A stretch of DNA of 64,000 nt from Ambrosia x helenae. Lineage: Eukaryota; Streptophyta; Magnoliopsida; Asterales; Asteraceae. Below, one piece after another: positions 46,673 to 57,792 of the stretch. The translations under genes and the position numbers were made by a program. The notes beneath the pieces were generated by a model, which was not told where the DNA came from, did no database searches, and worked only from the letters and a program-made list of their open reading frames with translations. The stretch lies in NCBI GenBank assembly GCA_030844895.1, contig CM061231.1, forward strand, positions 30,265,149-30,329,148, given 5' to 3'. Within the stretch, counting starts at the first letter, position 1. Each line of letters begins with the position of its first letter.

Positions 46673-47736
46673 TGGGTACAAAGTTGTGTAAAGAAATTGT
46701 TGTCGTTGAGGTTGTATGAATCCGTGTGTTCGACTTGGGAGAAGCTAGAAAACAGAATACTAATCTAGAAGTTATGTTTCTGATACGTGCCTAACCAGCG
46801 ACCATTAAAGCCACGTTTCCAGTTAACACCACAGACCGAACATTGCAGCCAAGCATTATTTTCTCACTTCAAATACCATTTTTTTGTGTTTCCTCATTAA
46901 CAACCTTCAATTAATGGTTTGTCCACATTGATAGCTTTTCCACACTATATGTCTAAGTTTCCACAATGTTGGTGATTATATTCCAAACTGTTCTTTTCGC
47001 TCTCGGTTATATAATCAGGGTCTTTATTATTACGGTTTTCCGGCATACCACCAGCTTTTTCATCATGATGTTAGGTGCCTGCAATTCCAATTATGCTTCC
47101 ATAAAGACAACTTAAGTATATCTGACCTCTATATTACCTCCTTGATTGATTGACCTAACGTCCACTAACCTCTTAAAAGTCTTCTAGTTTGAAGAACAAC
47201 TATGACCTTGGTCACTTGCAAAAATGGGCTCACTTTGTCTCATTTGTTAAACGAGTGATGTTAGGATTAACCAATTTATTAAGCAGGTCGTGTTCAGGTT
47301 AACTTGTTTAATATATGGGTTGTGTTAGCCGACTTGTTTATTTTCATGTCGTATAATAGGAATTGCCGCCCCTAAATAGCTCATAATAGTAGCAGCTTGC
47401 AGTTATATAAATTTTGGATTGACTAATTAAACTAGAACCTAGAACCCATAATCTATAATTCACAGTAAATCCCTTGACTGAAAATAAGATTCTAAATAAC
47501 TTTCATACAAGATAATTTATCTCTTTATTGTTTGTGTTTTGTGTATGTGAATAACCGAAACCGGATATTTTGGTACCTGTTTGCAACCGGTTAAGGTTAA
47601 AAACAGGTTCGGTTTTTGTAACCAGATTTTTTACGCACCTCTACAGCTCTACTGACTACTGGTTAATTTCCACCTTTACTTAAAAGCGTTTATGAACTAC
47701 TATTGCATTTTAGCACCTAAAAAGACACTCCATTAT

Positions 47737-47770
<34 letters not shown>

Positions 47771-48566
47771 TACTACTCAAAAGCGTTAATTATTTTATCG
47801 TATGGGCCCTCAAAATAGTTGATCCACACCAGACCAGGTTCTTATGTTGATGAACATGCATAAAGACCCCAAGTCCCAAACAACATAGAAGACCATCAAG
47901 ACCCACAACATCCTTTTAAGTTGGCATCCATATATTTATATTTTATCTTCGTGTTTGCCACTAAGAAAGCTACAAAAATATAGGTCACTCTGTTCTGCTT
48001 TTGCAGCCAGATATAGCACTAAAGGTATCAAACTAGGTTTAAAAAAAGCATCAATTTGCTTCAGACTGTTTTAAAAGGTGATGGTACCGCTATTTGGACC
48101 CGTCAAGTTAACAAGTTTCTTAAGAGTGACCCGTTGTATAATCTCGGTAACCCTCATATAATCTGTGTGAAAAAACAAAATGAACTCATGAGTAAAAACT
48201 GTCCGAATCAACCCGTTTCTTAATAAACGGACCAGTAATGTCTTGAAGGCCCTCAAATCCCATAAAAAAACATTATGTACATAATCATAAGGTTTGCGAA
48301 CAAAAGCTACATATGTACATATATATTCTTCATTCTAACTAAACTAGTCTCGACGTTCCAATATAAAAACCATGTAAGAATAGTTTTGATGGTATGCACT
48401 TCGCGTTTTGTTCAATGTTCAACTAAGCCTGAAAACCTTGTTTATGCATTTAGCCGAAAACCTTTATGATCTGACGAAATGTTCAGTTTCAAAAGTTTCG
48501 GGATATAATAAAGCAGGAAAGCTTAGGGCCTTGATTGAAAAAACAGCAAAGTGATTACTTGACTCT
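46673..48566. other. Interval between convergent PIG-F and ASG1 genes
   Basis: Holds the 3'UTRs of both genes and a C32 homopolymer (47739-47770). CGAAACCGG-type wording at 47555-47625 resembles the 15541 tandem repeat. No gene is supported. Confidence 0.6.
47739..47770. repeat. Poly-C tract (32 bp)
   Basis: Uninterrupted C run. Runs this long are rare in plant DNA and hard to sequence; the true length is uncertain. Confidence 0.9.
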
Positions 48567-51500
48567 TTAACGTCTAAAGGTTGAAGAAGAACCGGGTAGA
48601 GATGCTATCCGAGGAAGATTCAGCAACAACTCCCCAACAGAATCGTTCCTCGGGATGCCATGTGTCGTCTTATTGCCACCTGCTTCCTCAGAAGAATCTT
48701 CGGGAACCTTGCTTTCAGTAGCCGACTCAGTAAACGGGTTTGACTCATCAGAACCCTTTTCTGCCACTACTAGCTTTTCATAGTCACAATCAGTTTCAGT
48801 ATCATGAGCTGCTGTGGGGTCCTTTTGTAATAGACAGCAAAGTGAGTTGACTCTTGACATTATGGACTTTTCATCAGAAGTTGATGATGTGTACTGAGAA
48901 TCGTTGAATAAGCATCGACTAATATCTTCAAGAATATGTAAGCTTTGTTGTTCTTCGTGAGAAAGAGGGTGTTGGTCACCAGGTGTTCGGTTTTTTTGTG
49001 ATTCTGTTTTCAATGTGATTTACCAAATCACTCATTGACATAGATGAGTGTAGCCCGGCACTAGGCCCTTCAATTCTTTAATATCAGCTGTTCTCGTTTC
49101 TTCACTTGCTGATGTGTCCATCACTGGATATATTACTAACATTCTGTTAATACTTTATAAAAGAAACTTCAAACTAGATATATTTTATTATACAAAAGTA
49201 ACCTACTAATAAATTCTTTTTTAAAAAATGACATGCCATTTGTCACATCAGCTAGTAAAATGTCCAGATCGGTGACACAGACGGGTTATGCGCTGACCAG
49301 ACTTTTTAACTGCTAACCCATAAGGATTAACCGAATATGAGAATTGGACAATTGGTTACTGTTTCATGCAATTACTCCAAAAGAAAATAGATAAATAACT
49401 TGCAGACAGCTTTCCGGGTTACCAAACAGTTGAGTAACGTGTAGTAAGTAGTAACCATGTTTACCTGAGCTAGGTGAAGGTGTTTCCCGCAAAAATTCTG
49501 AAGGTCCACCAGAAGGATCATGAAACTCACTTCTAGAAGAAGAAGACTGACCTCCTGATGATGTGGTGCCGCGTAGGTCAACGGTGGTGGGCCCCTCACT
49601 ACTTAAAGTATGTTCAATGGATTCATTTGGTTCATCAAACAATGATCTTCGTTTTTCAAAGTATGGGGATTCCAATGCCAACTCTATTTGCTGACTCAGA
49701 AAATTAAGACGAGGGTCACACTGAATGAGCTTTTCATAGTGCTTGCCTAATAAACCTTGTGGACATTGCAGAACATGATGCCTGCAAAAAATTAAAAAAA
49801 GAATAATGGCGCATTTTATGGTACATTTTTATATGGGCATGTAGTTAAACTTATGCCTAGTTGAATTTATGCATTAAAGTATTGTACACTACCTGCAATT
49901 ATAATTTAAGTATTGTACAAAATTCATCTTTTACTTAACTGATAATTTTTCTGAAAGAAGTTTGCAAAAGTTACTTGTATCCGCGGATTTATAACATTAT
50001 CTATCACTCTAAAATAGTCAACTTCAGCTTTCGAATTAGAGTTCTAAAACATAAAACTGATTTTATATTTATAGAATATAAGGTTCTTTTTAATTCCAAC
50101 AATAATTGACCTCCTAAATCAAGTATGGAACATATTTTGACACCATTTTGGAAAAAGTCAATTTTATTGCATGATCAAAGTAATATTATTACTAATCCTT
50201 TAACTGTTATGACTAGATGTAATGTTATTTTATTTTGAAAAAATAAAACGCGCACCAAGTGTAGAGAGCTCAATTCACTTAGAAACCTTATCATTCACCA
50301 ATGAGCCAAAGGCTATTATATATGTTTCAAAAGCAGAAGACTATTTACCATACACACCAACTTCTACAAGAATAGAACACCACTTAGTAGTGGTGAGATT
50401 GTCTAATATTTGAGATATACCATATTCATCAGATATGTTGAATCAAAACAAATCACAATAATATGAATGATAACATATGTACCTGTGTAGGCTAGCCTGT
50501 CCACCTGTAAAGTCTGATGTCGCCTGCCATAACGTGTGCTTTCTAGGCTGGGGATTTGTTTCTCTAAAGAAGAGAGGCTGCCTAGTTAGCTGACAAAGAA
50601 ACATAAAAGATCAACCTGTTACTATTAGTACCGATACAATAATGGAATAAAATATAGAACAATCAATACACTAGAACAAAAAGATTACCACTATATCTAG
50701 CGTTCCAGGCCATCGTCTGGGTAAGCTGCCTTCAGAGCAGTGATGTCAGACCACTGAATTTCAATCTTATTCTTGAGGCCACCATCAAGAACTTCCCATA
50801 CAAGCTTATGTTTTGCAAAGTAACACTTTGCCACCAGATCCCCTTCATGTTTAGATGTATACTACAAGAACCCATACATGTTAGATGTATCCAATTTGTA
50901 AATTACGAATGAAAAGAGGGAAAACAGAAACACTATTACCTCCCAGGTACCTATCTTAAGGAGTGATGCAGGAAAGTTTGAAGCCTTTTAGTTTGTCAGT
51001 AGCAGCAGTAGTAGCAGTAGTTTTATGGTCTTTTGTAGCATGCACTACAGCTTTAGAAGAAGCATGTCCTTCAGAAAGCCTCATTTGAATCAAATCTAAA
51101 GAGATGGCGACTTCCTCAACCGTAACCCTAACGGACTTGGCTCATCTAGTGGATTTAGTGGCATTTGTGCTACAGAAAAACCACTTGCACCGTAATCATG
51201 TTGCTGCCAGAACAAAAGAAATAGTCAATCATCAACAACATAAATTCACCTAAAACTAAAAGAAAATCACTGCACGGAGAAGCTAGGTTACAAACTGATT
51301 TAATAATGAAACAATGTGGAGATGCATCTAACAGAACTACACCTTTGAACTAAACCCTAAACCTCAACAATAATATATTTAAGCGTCTAACAATTGCTGA
51401 TAATTAACAATTATAACCTGCTGATAATTAACAATTGCTGATAATCACATCAACTAAAACCTGTTCAGGTCAACCTATCAGTTATGAAAAAAGAACTGCA

Positions 51501-51942
51501 GATCCACACCTATAATTCATTTACAACCTCATCTGCCGAACCGCAACCGAAACCGGAGACGAATTCGAGTCTCTACAAACAACAGGAAACTATGATTTTG
51601 ATTTCACAACAATTCATTTACATAATCTAACATCGATATAGACTCTCAAATCTAACATCATTCAAATCGTATGAATTTGATCGGTAGATCGCTTATAATT
51701 ACAAATCTTACAATCACATAGAGATCCAGCATATATTATATAATTACATTGACTTCATAAATTTCACGAGTCGATAAACAATTTTAAATCAACTGTAAAA
51801 CAAAAGCAATATTAATAATAACAGTAATAATTAATAATAATAATAATGAAAGATTAAGGACCTTAGATCGCTTGTGAGGAGGAGGTTGTTGGTCGTGATG
51901 GTGAGCAGATTCGTCTATAATCTCTCTCTTGACCGGCGACAT
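48567..51942 (-). CDS. ASG1: ASG1-like protein, six exons, with several single-base frame breaks
   Basis: Minus-strand exons 51942-51862, 51203-50940, 50861-50689, 50589-50483, 49781-49465 and 49123-48567 all have GT-AG borders; ~500 residues. Start MSPVKREIIDES. Conserved blocks: NPLDEPSPLGLRLRKSPSL (exon 2), GDLVAKCYFAKHKLVWEVLD and IEIQWSDITALKAAYPDDG (exon 3), RQPLFFRETNPQPRKHTLWQ and ATSDFTGGQASLHR (exons 4-5). These match the plant family of Arabidopsis ALTERED SEED GERMINATION 1 (At2g24100), a plant-specific protein of poorly known biochemistry. Breaks: near 51098 (-1), 50986 (+1), 50708 (-1), 49065 (-1) and 48991 (+1), most at short homopolymers. Splice sites are untouched, so assembly indels are more likely than a pseudogene. 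An upstream in-frame start at 52065 is possible but less likely. Confidence 0.78.
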
Positions 51943-52065
51943 CTGTGATGCGTTTGTGTGTGTTGTTTGTTTTGTGAAGTGTGAATCAGTCGCTATATGG
52001 ATGTTTAGGTGAAACTGAGTCGAGTTGAGTTGACCCGGTGAGTGCTGCGTGAACTGATTCTTCAA

Positions 52066-52902
52066 AACGATAACACCTATGGTGGTCTAGACTAGAGATG
52101 GCGTGTTGGGTCGTTTCTTACGCCGTCGGTTTACGGAGCTGTCCTTTTTTCCCCAAATGTACAACTATTTGTCTATTTTATTTTTTTATTATTATTTTTT
52201 TGATTTTTTTTTAATTCATAGTTTAATCAAACGGGGTTCTAACTAGATTAGATTAGGGCTCTTTGGTTTACTTCTCAATGACTCCATTTAAAGGTAACTT
52301 CTGAATCGGTTAGAGGTGGGTGATGTTTAGTTTCAAAAACTTGCTCATTTGAATTGAACCATTAAGACTGAATGGTTCAGCACTCTGATGATGCTTAATG
52401 AAAAAATGGACAGAATTTGCCCTCACATCTAAACAATCCCTTCACCTTCACCCCTCCCTGTAGCCACCACCCAACGTCGCCGCCCTCCCTCTCCTCTACC
52501 CAACGTCACCGCCCTCCTATGCTCTCATTTTGCTCCGACCCCAACCTTCCTCCTCTCAGTTCGACCACCATCCAACCCTTCTTCCTCTTCTCTGCTCTTA
52601 TCTCCTCCTGCTCCTCCATCACTCCCATCTCTCTCTACTTCTGTGTGTGTGTTTCATTTAAGACAAAGAAAGAAAAGGAAACTTGAAAAGAGAGAGTAGG
52701 TGTGTGTTTGTGTAATCGTGTGTGTGTTTGTGTGTGTGTTTGATTTAAGAAAAAAGAAAGAAAAGAAACAGAGAAGGGGGAGAGAAAGAGAAAGCAAGTG
52801 AGTGAGGAAGAGAAAGGGGAACAACATATTATTTGTATATGGTGTGTTGTATGGTGTGCGTGATTTTTATATATTTTTATAAAAATAAGGTGAGGGCCAA
52901 AA
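52066..52902. other. Upstream of ASG1 and left arm of a MITE
   Basis: ASG1 promoter side, then a MITE end AGGGCTCTTTGGTTTAC at about 52256 whose partner GCCAAACAGCCCT is at 57780-57792. Between them lie the pyrimidine-rich tract 52430-52640 and GT/GA-rich repeats 52640-52850. The 89-codon frame at 52417-52686 is low-complexity. Confidence 0.55.
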
Positions 52903-53062
52903 TATTAGAGGTATAATCTCAATGCCTTTTTCTTTGCATTTACATTCCACAATATATAGAAAATACAATCATGTAATCTAGGAAGGTTAGTAAATACAAT
53001 GAATACATAGTCAACCTAGTCAATATCACAGTTAATGTGGATGCTGAATTATAGGGCTATTA
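52903..53062 (-). repeat. Copia 3' LTR (160 bp)
   Basis: On the minus strand it begins TAATAGCCCTATAATTCAGC and ends GATTATACCTCTAATA. No difference from the other copy was found by eye. Confidence 0.93.
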
Positions 53063-53906
53063 TACCCCCGCAGTCGAAGCTGGAGGAGGCCGGATGCTGA
53101 GACTGGTCCTGAAATCTTCAAAGAGCTGTCGCGGGAGACCTTTGGTGAATATATCGGCAATTTGGTATCGAGATGAGACGTGGTGAACTCGTATTAAACC
53201 TTTTTGTACTTGTTCACGGACAAAATGAATATCCAGTTCGATGTGCTTAGTTCTTTGATGTTGAACCGGGTTGCCTGAGAGATAAACTGCACTCACATTA
53301 TCACAAAATACAATAGTAGCCTTGGACGGTGGTGATGTAATTCGAGTAACAGGTTACGTAACCAACAGATTTCGGCAACAACATTAGCCACGCCTCGATA
53401 CTCAGCCTCGGCACTAGAACGAGAGACAATGTGTTGACGTTTAGAGACCATGCCAACAAAGCCGAGCCGTAATAAACACAGTAGCCGGAGGTGGATCTGC
53501 GGGTGTCAGGGCATCCTGCCCAATCAGCGTCTGTGTATGCAGTCAAATGGGAAGCCGAAGAAGGTTCCAATGTGAGCCCATGAGATGAGGTGCCCTTTAG
53601 ATACCGAATGATGCGTTTTAGAGCCTGCCAGTGTGAGGTCATGGGCGCATGCATGTGCATGCAGATTTGTTGTACTGCATAGCTGATATCAGGTCTAGTG
53701 AAGGTGAGATACTGTAAGGCACCCGCGAGACTGCGATAGAGAGACGGGTCTTCAAAGGGGGTACCATCTGTGGATGAGAGCTTTGGGTGTGTGTCAACCG
53801 GTGTGTCGACGGGCTTGCAAGAATCCATTCCTGCCCGATGTATGACGTCATGGGCGTATGCCTGTTGTGAGAGGAACATTGTGTTTTTTGTGACGAGTGA
53901 CCGCAA
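53063..53906 (-). pseudogene. Copia pol, C-terminal RT and RNase H
   Basis: Minus-strand frames give AGMDSCKPVDTPVDTHPK, RPDISYAVQQICMHMH, and the RNase H motif YTDADWAGCPDTRRSTSGYC, then QHQRTKHIELDIHFVREQV and IADIFTKGLP, with the stop next to the LTR. Frame changes lie near 53470 and 53320. The latter two segments would be one protein if single bases were restored. Confidence 0.88.
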
Positions 53907-54681
53907 TTCCCAAGAAGTAGCTGAGTGGACCGAGATCTTTCATTGCAAATTCACTGGCAAGACCTGTCAAAAGAAGTTGACGAAGGCGGTCAGAGGATGT
54001 GACCAGGAGGATGTCATCGACATATAAGAGAAGGTAAGCTGTTTGCTCCTTTTGTTGGAGAATGAAAAGAGAATTGTCGCATTTGCTTTGTGTGAACCCC
54101 ATGCGAAGGACATAGTCGGTAAATCGTTGATACCATGCCCGTGGTGCTTGTTTGAGCCCATATAGAGACTTCTTTAATCGACACACGTGATTTGGGAATT
54201 GTTGGTCTCGAAACCCCATAGGTTGGTACATGTAGACGGTTTCATTTAAAGTCCCGTGGAGAAAGGCATTTGTGACATCCAATTGATGAACGGGCCATGA
54301 CTTGGTGAGGGCAATGGATAACACTGTGCGTATTGTTGCAGGTTTAACCACGGGGCTAAAAGTCTCGCCACAATCAATGCCAACCTGTTGTAACCTGCCA
54401 TCACAAACAAGACGCGCCTTATAACGCTCTAAAGAACCGTCAGAGTTAAATTTGTGTTTAAACAACCACATGCTTCTAATGACATTCATTTGGGGGTGTC
54501 TAGGTACGAGCTCCCAAGTCTCATTTTTAATAAGGGCATTATATTCGTCGGTCATGGCTTTATGCCAAACTGGGGAGGACAAGGCGAGTGTGGGATTTTT
54601 TGGTATGGGAGTGATAGTTGAGGTGTGGAGGTTAAGACGTTGTTTTGGCTTATGGATGTCGTCCATTCCGCGAGTGCGCAT
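53848..54681 (-). pseudogene. Copia reverse transcriptase
   Basis: Contains WHKAMTDEYNALIKNETWEL, YKARLVCDGRLQQVGIDCGE, HQLDVTNAFLHGTL, KSLYGLKQAPRAWYQRF and the catalytic LLYVDDILLVT, then AMKDLGPLSYFLGI. It is one uninterrupted frame of 277 codons before a break near 53890. All RT core motifs look intact. Confidence 0.9.
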
Positions 54682-55748
54682 GGTACGGCTAGTGGGTTGG
54701 TGTTGGGTAGTGGATGTGGTGTGTTGGGCCGGTTGGTGAGAGGGTGGAATATTAGGTGGGCTATTTGGTGGGGATGGGCTAGAGATGTTGGATGGGCTGT
54801 TTGTGGGCTGAGGTGAGGGCGGTGAGGTGTGAGTGGGCTGGGGTGGGACGGTTTGGGCCTGGTTAGGGTTGTTGGGTGTTGTGTTGTGGGCCGAGTTGGA
54901 ATTATCAGGTGGGTTGGGATTGGTTTGAACATTCTGCCAAAGTGTCGGGTGTAGTGGGGCAGAAAGAAAATCATAGGAGGGCGGGAGGAGTTTATGTGAT
55001 GAAACGGGAAGATAGTTTCGTCAAAGATGACGTGTCGAGATATGGTTATTTGATTGGTGTGAAGGTCAAAACATTTGTACCCCCGGTGTTGAGAAGGGTA
55101 GCCAAGGAACACGCACGGGTGGGAACGTGGTTCGAGTTTGTGTGTTGTGGGTGATGGTATGAGAGGGTAACATAGGGAACCAAATACCCGAAGGTGGTCA
55201 TAGGTGGGTGTGACACGGTATAGAATTTCGGTTGGAGTGTGGTATGATTTTGTCTTGGCGGGTGTGATATTATGGAGGTATGTGGCTAATTCAAGGGCAT
55301 GATGCCAGAAGGTGGGTGGAAGACCCGAGTGGGCAAGTAGGGTGCGGATCATGTTGTTGATAGATCGGATTTTGCGTTCCGCTCTACCATTTTGTGAGGA
55401 GGTGTAGGGACAAGAGAGACGAAACAACATACCATTTTGGGCACAAAATTGTTTAAAATTGTTGTTTACGTATTCGGTTCCGTTATCACATTGTAGGGTT
55501 TTGATTGGACGTTCAAATTGAGTTTTTATTTGAGTCGCAAAATTAGAAAAGATTGTGTAAACCTGCGATTTATTGGACAAGGGGTAGGTCCACAGAAAAT
55601 TAGTGTAATTATCTAAAAATAAAATATAGTATCTGTGGCCGGCCGTACTAAGTACGGGTGATGTCCAAAGATCGCTATGGACTATGTCAAACGGTGCAAC
55701 AGTATGAGAAGTAGATGCATCAAAAGGCAAACGGATACTTTTACCCAA
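54552..55748 (-). CDS. Copia integrase and linker
   Basis: Carries the DDE core: FDIVHSDLWTSP, LFLDNYTNFLW, LQCDNGTEYVNNNF and SSQNGRAERKIRSINNMIR, then the domain LRVFGSLCYPL with VFLGYPSQHRGYKCFD, followed by a Pro/Thr/His-rich linker. The frame is open for 398 codons and overlaps the RT frame, so another single-base shift near 54660-54700 separates them. The N-terminal HH-CC zinc region lies upstream at about 55800-55870. Confidence 0.88.
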   Translation of the reverse strand: MGKSIRLPFDASTSHTVAPFDIVHSDLWTSPVLSTAGHRYYILFLDNYTNFLWTYPLSNKSQVYTIFSNFATQIKTQFERPIKTLQCDNGTEYVNNNFKQFCAQNGMLFRLSCPYTSSQNGRAERKIRSINNMIRTLLAHSGLPPTFWHHALELATYLHNITPAKTKSYHTPTEILYRVTPTYDHLRVFGSLCYPLIPSPTTHKLEPRSHPCVFLGYPSQHRGYKCFDLHTNQITISRHVIFDETIFPFHHINSSRPPMIFFLPHYTRHFGRMFKPIPTHLIIPTRPTTQHPTTLTRPKPSHPSPLTPHRPHLSPQTAHPTSLAHPHQIAHLIFHPLTNRPNTPHPLPNTNPLAVPCALAEWTTSISQNNVLTSTPQLSLPYQKIPHSPCPPQFGIKP

Positions 55749-55782
55749 AACACAAGATTGACAAACATTTTTATTAACTGAA

Positions 55783-56745
55783 TCAAATGAAAGAGAACTT
55801 GAGTTTTTTCAATGTTTGCAATAATTTATTTCCTGGGTGGCCTAGGCGTTGATGCCAAAGGCGTTGGGTCAGGGCTGCAAAAACTGTTGGAGAGGTCCGT
55901 TGTGTGTCGGGAGGAGGTAGAAGCGGGTACAGATCACCGCTGCTGTTGCACCTGAGGATAGGGATCCGGGTCTTGAGATCCTTCACAAGAAAACCAAAAG
56001 GGTCAAATTCAATGGAAAGGGAGTTGTCAGTTGTTAACCGACGAACAGATATGAGATTTTTTATAAGTTTGGGTGAGTATAGGACGTTATTTAGTTTAAA
56101 GGGTGGGTATGGTGGTGGAAGGGTGAGGTTACCTTGTCCAGTAACCGGTATAGCATTTCCATCACCGACAATTATAAATTTTGTGGGGCCCTTATTAAAA
56201 ACAGATTGAGATGTACCTGACGGTTGATGATAATGTTCTGAGGCACCGGTATCCATAATAGAGTTCCAATCTGGCGGGTTGAGACTCATGGCGTGCATGG
56301 CTTGGGCAATATTGGTAGGGGTATAGGCCATTTGGGCCGAGTTTGGTCTAGGCCCCAATAGCCCAGATTGGTTTGTGGAATTATTATTTGGCTGAGAAAC
56401 ATTTGGGTAGGGACAAGGTGGGGCACCCCATGTTGACCAAGGAAAGATATTGTGAGTAGGCCACTGTGAACTATTATAGTTCCAAGGAAAATTACCCAAG
56501 TGAGGAGACCACTGTGAGGAACGATTATTGTTCCTATTCCACGAAGATCTGCCGCGTCCGCGACCACGTCCGCGAGGTCCGCGTCCACGACCCCGGTCAG
56601 AAGGCGAGTCAGAACCATAAGCAGGTGGGGGGTTCGGAGGGTTGTGGTGGGTGTTTTCAGACGGTTGGCGAGTGGATGTGTGGAGTGCGGTTCCGGCAGT
56701 GGCCGCTGAGTGTTGGGCTAGGTTTGTTTTACGGGTTTCATTCAT
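55783..56745 (-). CDS. Copia gag C-terminus, protease and pre-integrase region
   Basis: An Arg/Gly-rich nucleic-acid-binding stretch (RGRGPRGRGRGRGRSSW) replaces a CCHC knuckle. The protease signature SIMDTGASEHYH follows, and the GAG-pre-integrase motif LWHQRLGHPGNKLLQ is near the end. The frame stops at 55783, where a shift separates it from the integrase frame. Confidence 0.85.
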   Translation of the reverse strand: MNETRKTNLAQHSAATAGTALHTSTRQPSENTHHNPPNPPPAYGSDSPSDRGRGRGPRGRGRGRGRSSWNRNNNRSSQWSPHLGNFPWNYNSSQWPTHNIFPWSTWGAPPCPYPNVSQPNNNSTNQSGLLGPRPNSAQMAYTPTNIAQAMHAMSLNPPDWNSIMDTGASEHYHQPSGTSQSVFNKGPTKFIIVGDGNAIPVTGQGNLTLPPPYPPFKLNNVLYSPKLIKNLISVRRLTTDNSLSIEFDPFGFLVKDLKTRIPILRCNSSGDLYPLLPPPDTQRTSPTVFAALTQRLWHQRLGHPGNKLLQTLKKLKFSFI

Positions 56746-57370
56746 ACATAACTGGGATCGAACCGCATAAAACGAAGGTAAGGGCTTGGTATTATTGAGT
56801 ACAGCAGAGATGCTCTCGTAGGCCTCAGGTAAGCCGCGAGAGTTTGAAGCACAAGTGAGTCGTCATCGACAGGAGCATCGACGTTAGCCAGCTGATCCGA
56901 AAGAACTTTCAGCTCCTGACAATATGCCGCCATGTTTGGGAAGTTCTCGAGTCGGGTATTATTGAATTTTTGTTTGAGATAAAGGGCACGGGTTGCTTTG
57001 TTGTCCTGAAAAAGAGCTTCGAGGGCAGTCCATGCTTGATAGGCGGTGGTTTTTGGTTTGAAAATGGTGTCTATGAGGTCTTTGGAGATGGTACCGTACA
57101 ACCATTGTAGTACGATAGCATCGAGTCTTTCCCATGAGTCAAGAGTGGGGGCGGAGATGGGGTGGTTTGTTTGTCTGTGTCGGTTGAGGAGGAGGTAGGG
57201 GCAGATGGGGTTTGACGTGGTGATAGATGATCTTCAACGAGGAAGGCACGACAGTGGATCCGAAAGAGTTCGGACCATGTCGTGTAGTTGGATGATTCAG
57301 ACTCGAGAATGAGAGGGACGAACGATTTAATGTTCGTGACGGTGACAGCGGGATGTAGCTTGGCCTCCAT
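56742..57370 (-). pseudogene. Copia gag N-terminal region
   Basis: ATG at 57370 begins MEAKLHPAVTVTNIKSFVPL; NYTTWSELFRIHCRAF follows, then, after a frame change near 57150, KPKTTAYQAWTALEALFQDN and LENFPNMAAYCQELKVLSDQ (retrotrans_gag/UBN2-like). A further change near 56832 looks like one missing G in a GGG run. The start lies ~107 bp after the PBS. Confidence 0.85.
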
Positions 57371-57489
57371 GTTAGAACAGTGGAAAGAATATAGGGGATG
57401 AAGGATCGGAGTATGCTGAGGAAGAAGAAGCTAACGGCAGTTTTGCCGAGGAAGAAGAAGCTAATGGCAATTTTAATGGCTTGATACCA

Positions 57490-57649
57490 TATTAGAGGTA
57501 TAATCTCAATGCCTTTTTCTTTGCATTTACATTCCACAATATATAGAAAATACAATCATGTAATCTAGGAAGGTTAGTAAATACAATGAATACATAGTCA
57601 ACCTAGTCAATATCACAGTTAATGTGGATGCTGAATTATAGGGCTATTA
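57490..57649 (-). repeat. Copia 5' LTR (160 bp)
   Basis: Identical to 52903-53062, with the PBS immediately inside at 57489-57478. Very short for an LTR, as in some Ale-type Copia elements. Confidence 0.93.
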
Positions 57650-57792
57650 CAAAAAAGTAATTTTATAGAGTTATTAAGTGGTTCAACCAAACACCAGTTT
57701 ACTGGTTTAACACTTACTGGTTCAGACCCTCTAACCCATTCAGACCTCTTACTAGTTCACCACTTACTGATTCAGCACTTGCCAAACAGCCC

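Larger units (their letters stand above)
52903..57649 (-). mobile_element. Young Ty1/Copia retrotransposon with identical LTRs
   Basis: Identical 160-bp LTRs at 52903-53062 and 57490-57649, a perfect 5-bp duplication CAAAA (52898-52902 and 57650-57654), and a PBS TGGTATCAAGCC directly inside the 5' LTR (57489-57478, minus strand). Gag, protease, integrase, RT and RNase H follow in Copia order. LTR identity means a very recent insertion, yet the coding region is broken at about eight places by single-base shifts. LTR termini are TA...TA rather than TG...CA. Confidence 0.93.
52256..57792. mobile_element. MITE with AGGGCT(C/G)TTTGG ends, split by a Copia element
   Basis: TIR AGGGCTCTTTGG on the left, CCAAACAGCCCT inverted on the right. 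Inner arms share words such as TGGTTCAGCACT and CTGATTCAGCACTTG in opposite orientation. Without the Copia insertion it is ~0.8 kb. Such ends are typical of plant hAT MITEs, but I find no clean 8-bp duplication. Confidence 0.5.

Noticed and set aside
52417..52686. 89-codon Pro/Ser/Leu-rich frame upstream of ASG1
   Set aside because: Pyrimidine-rich simple sequence within a MITE arm; no conserved motif.
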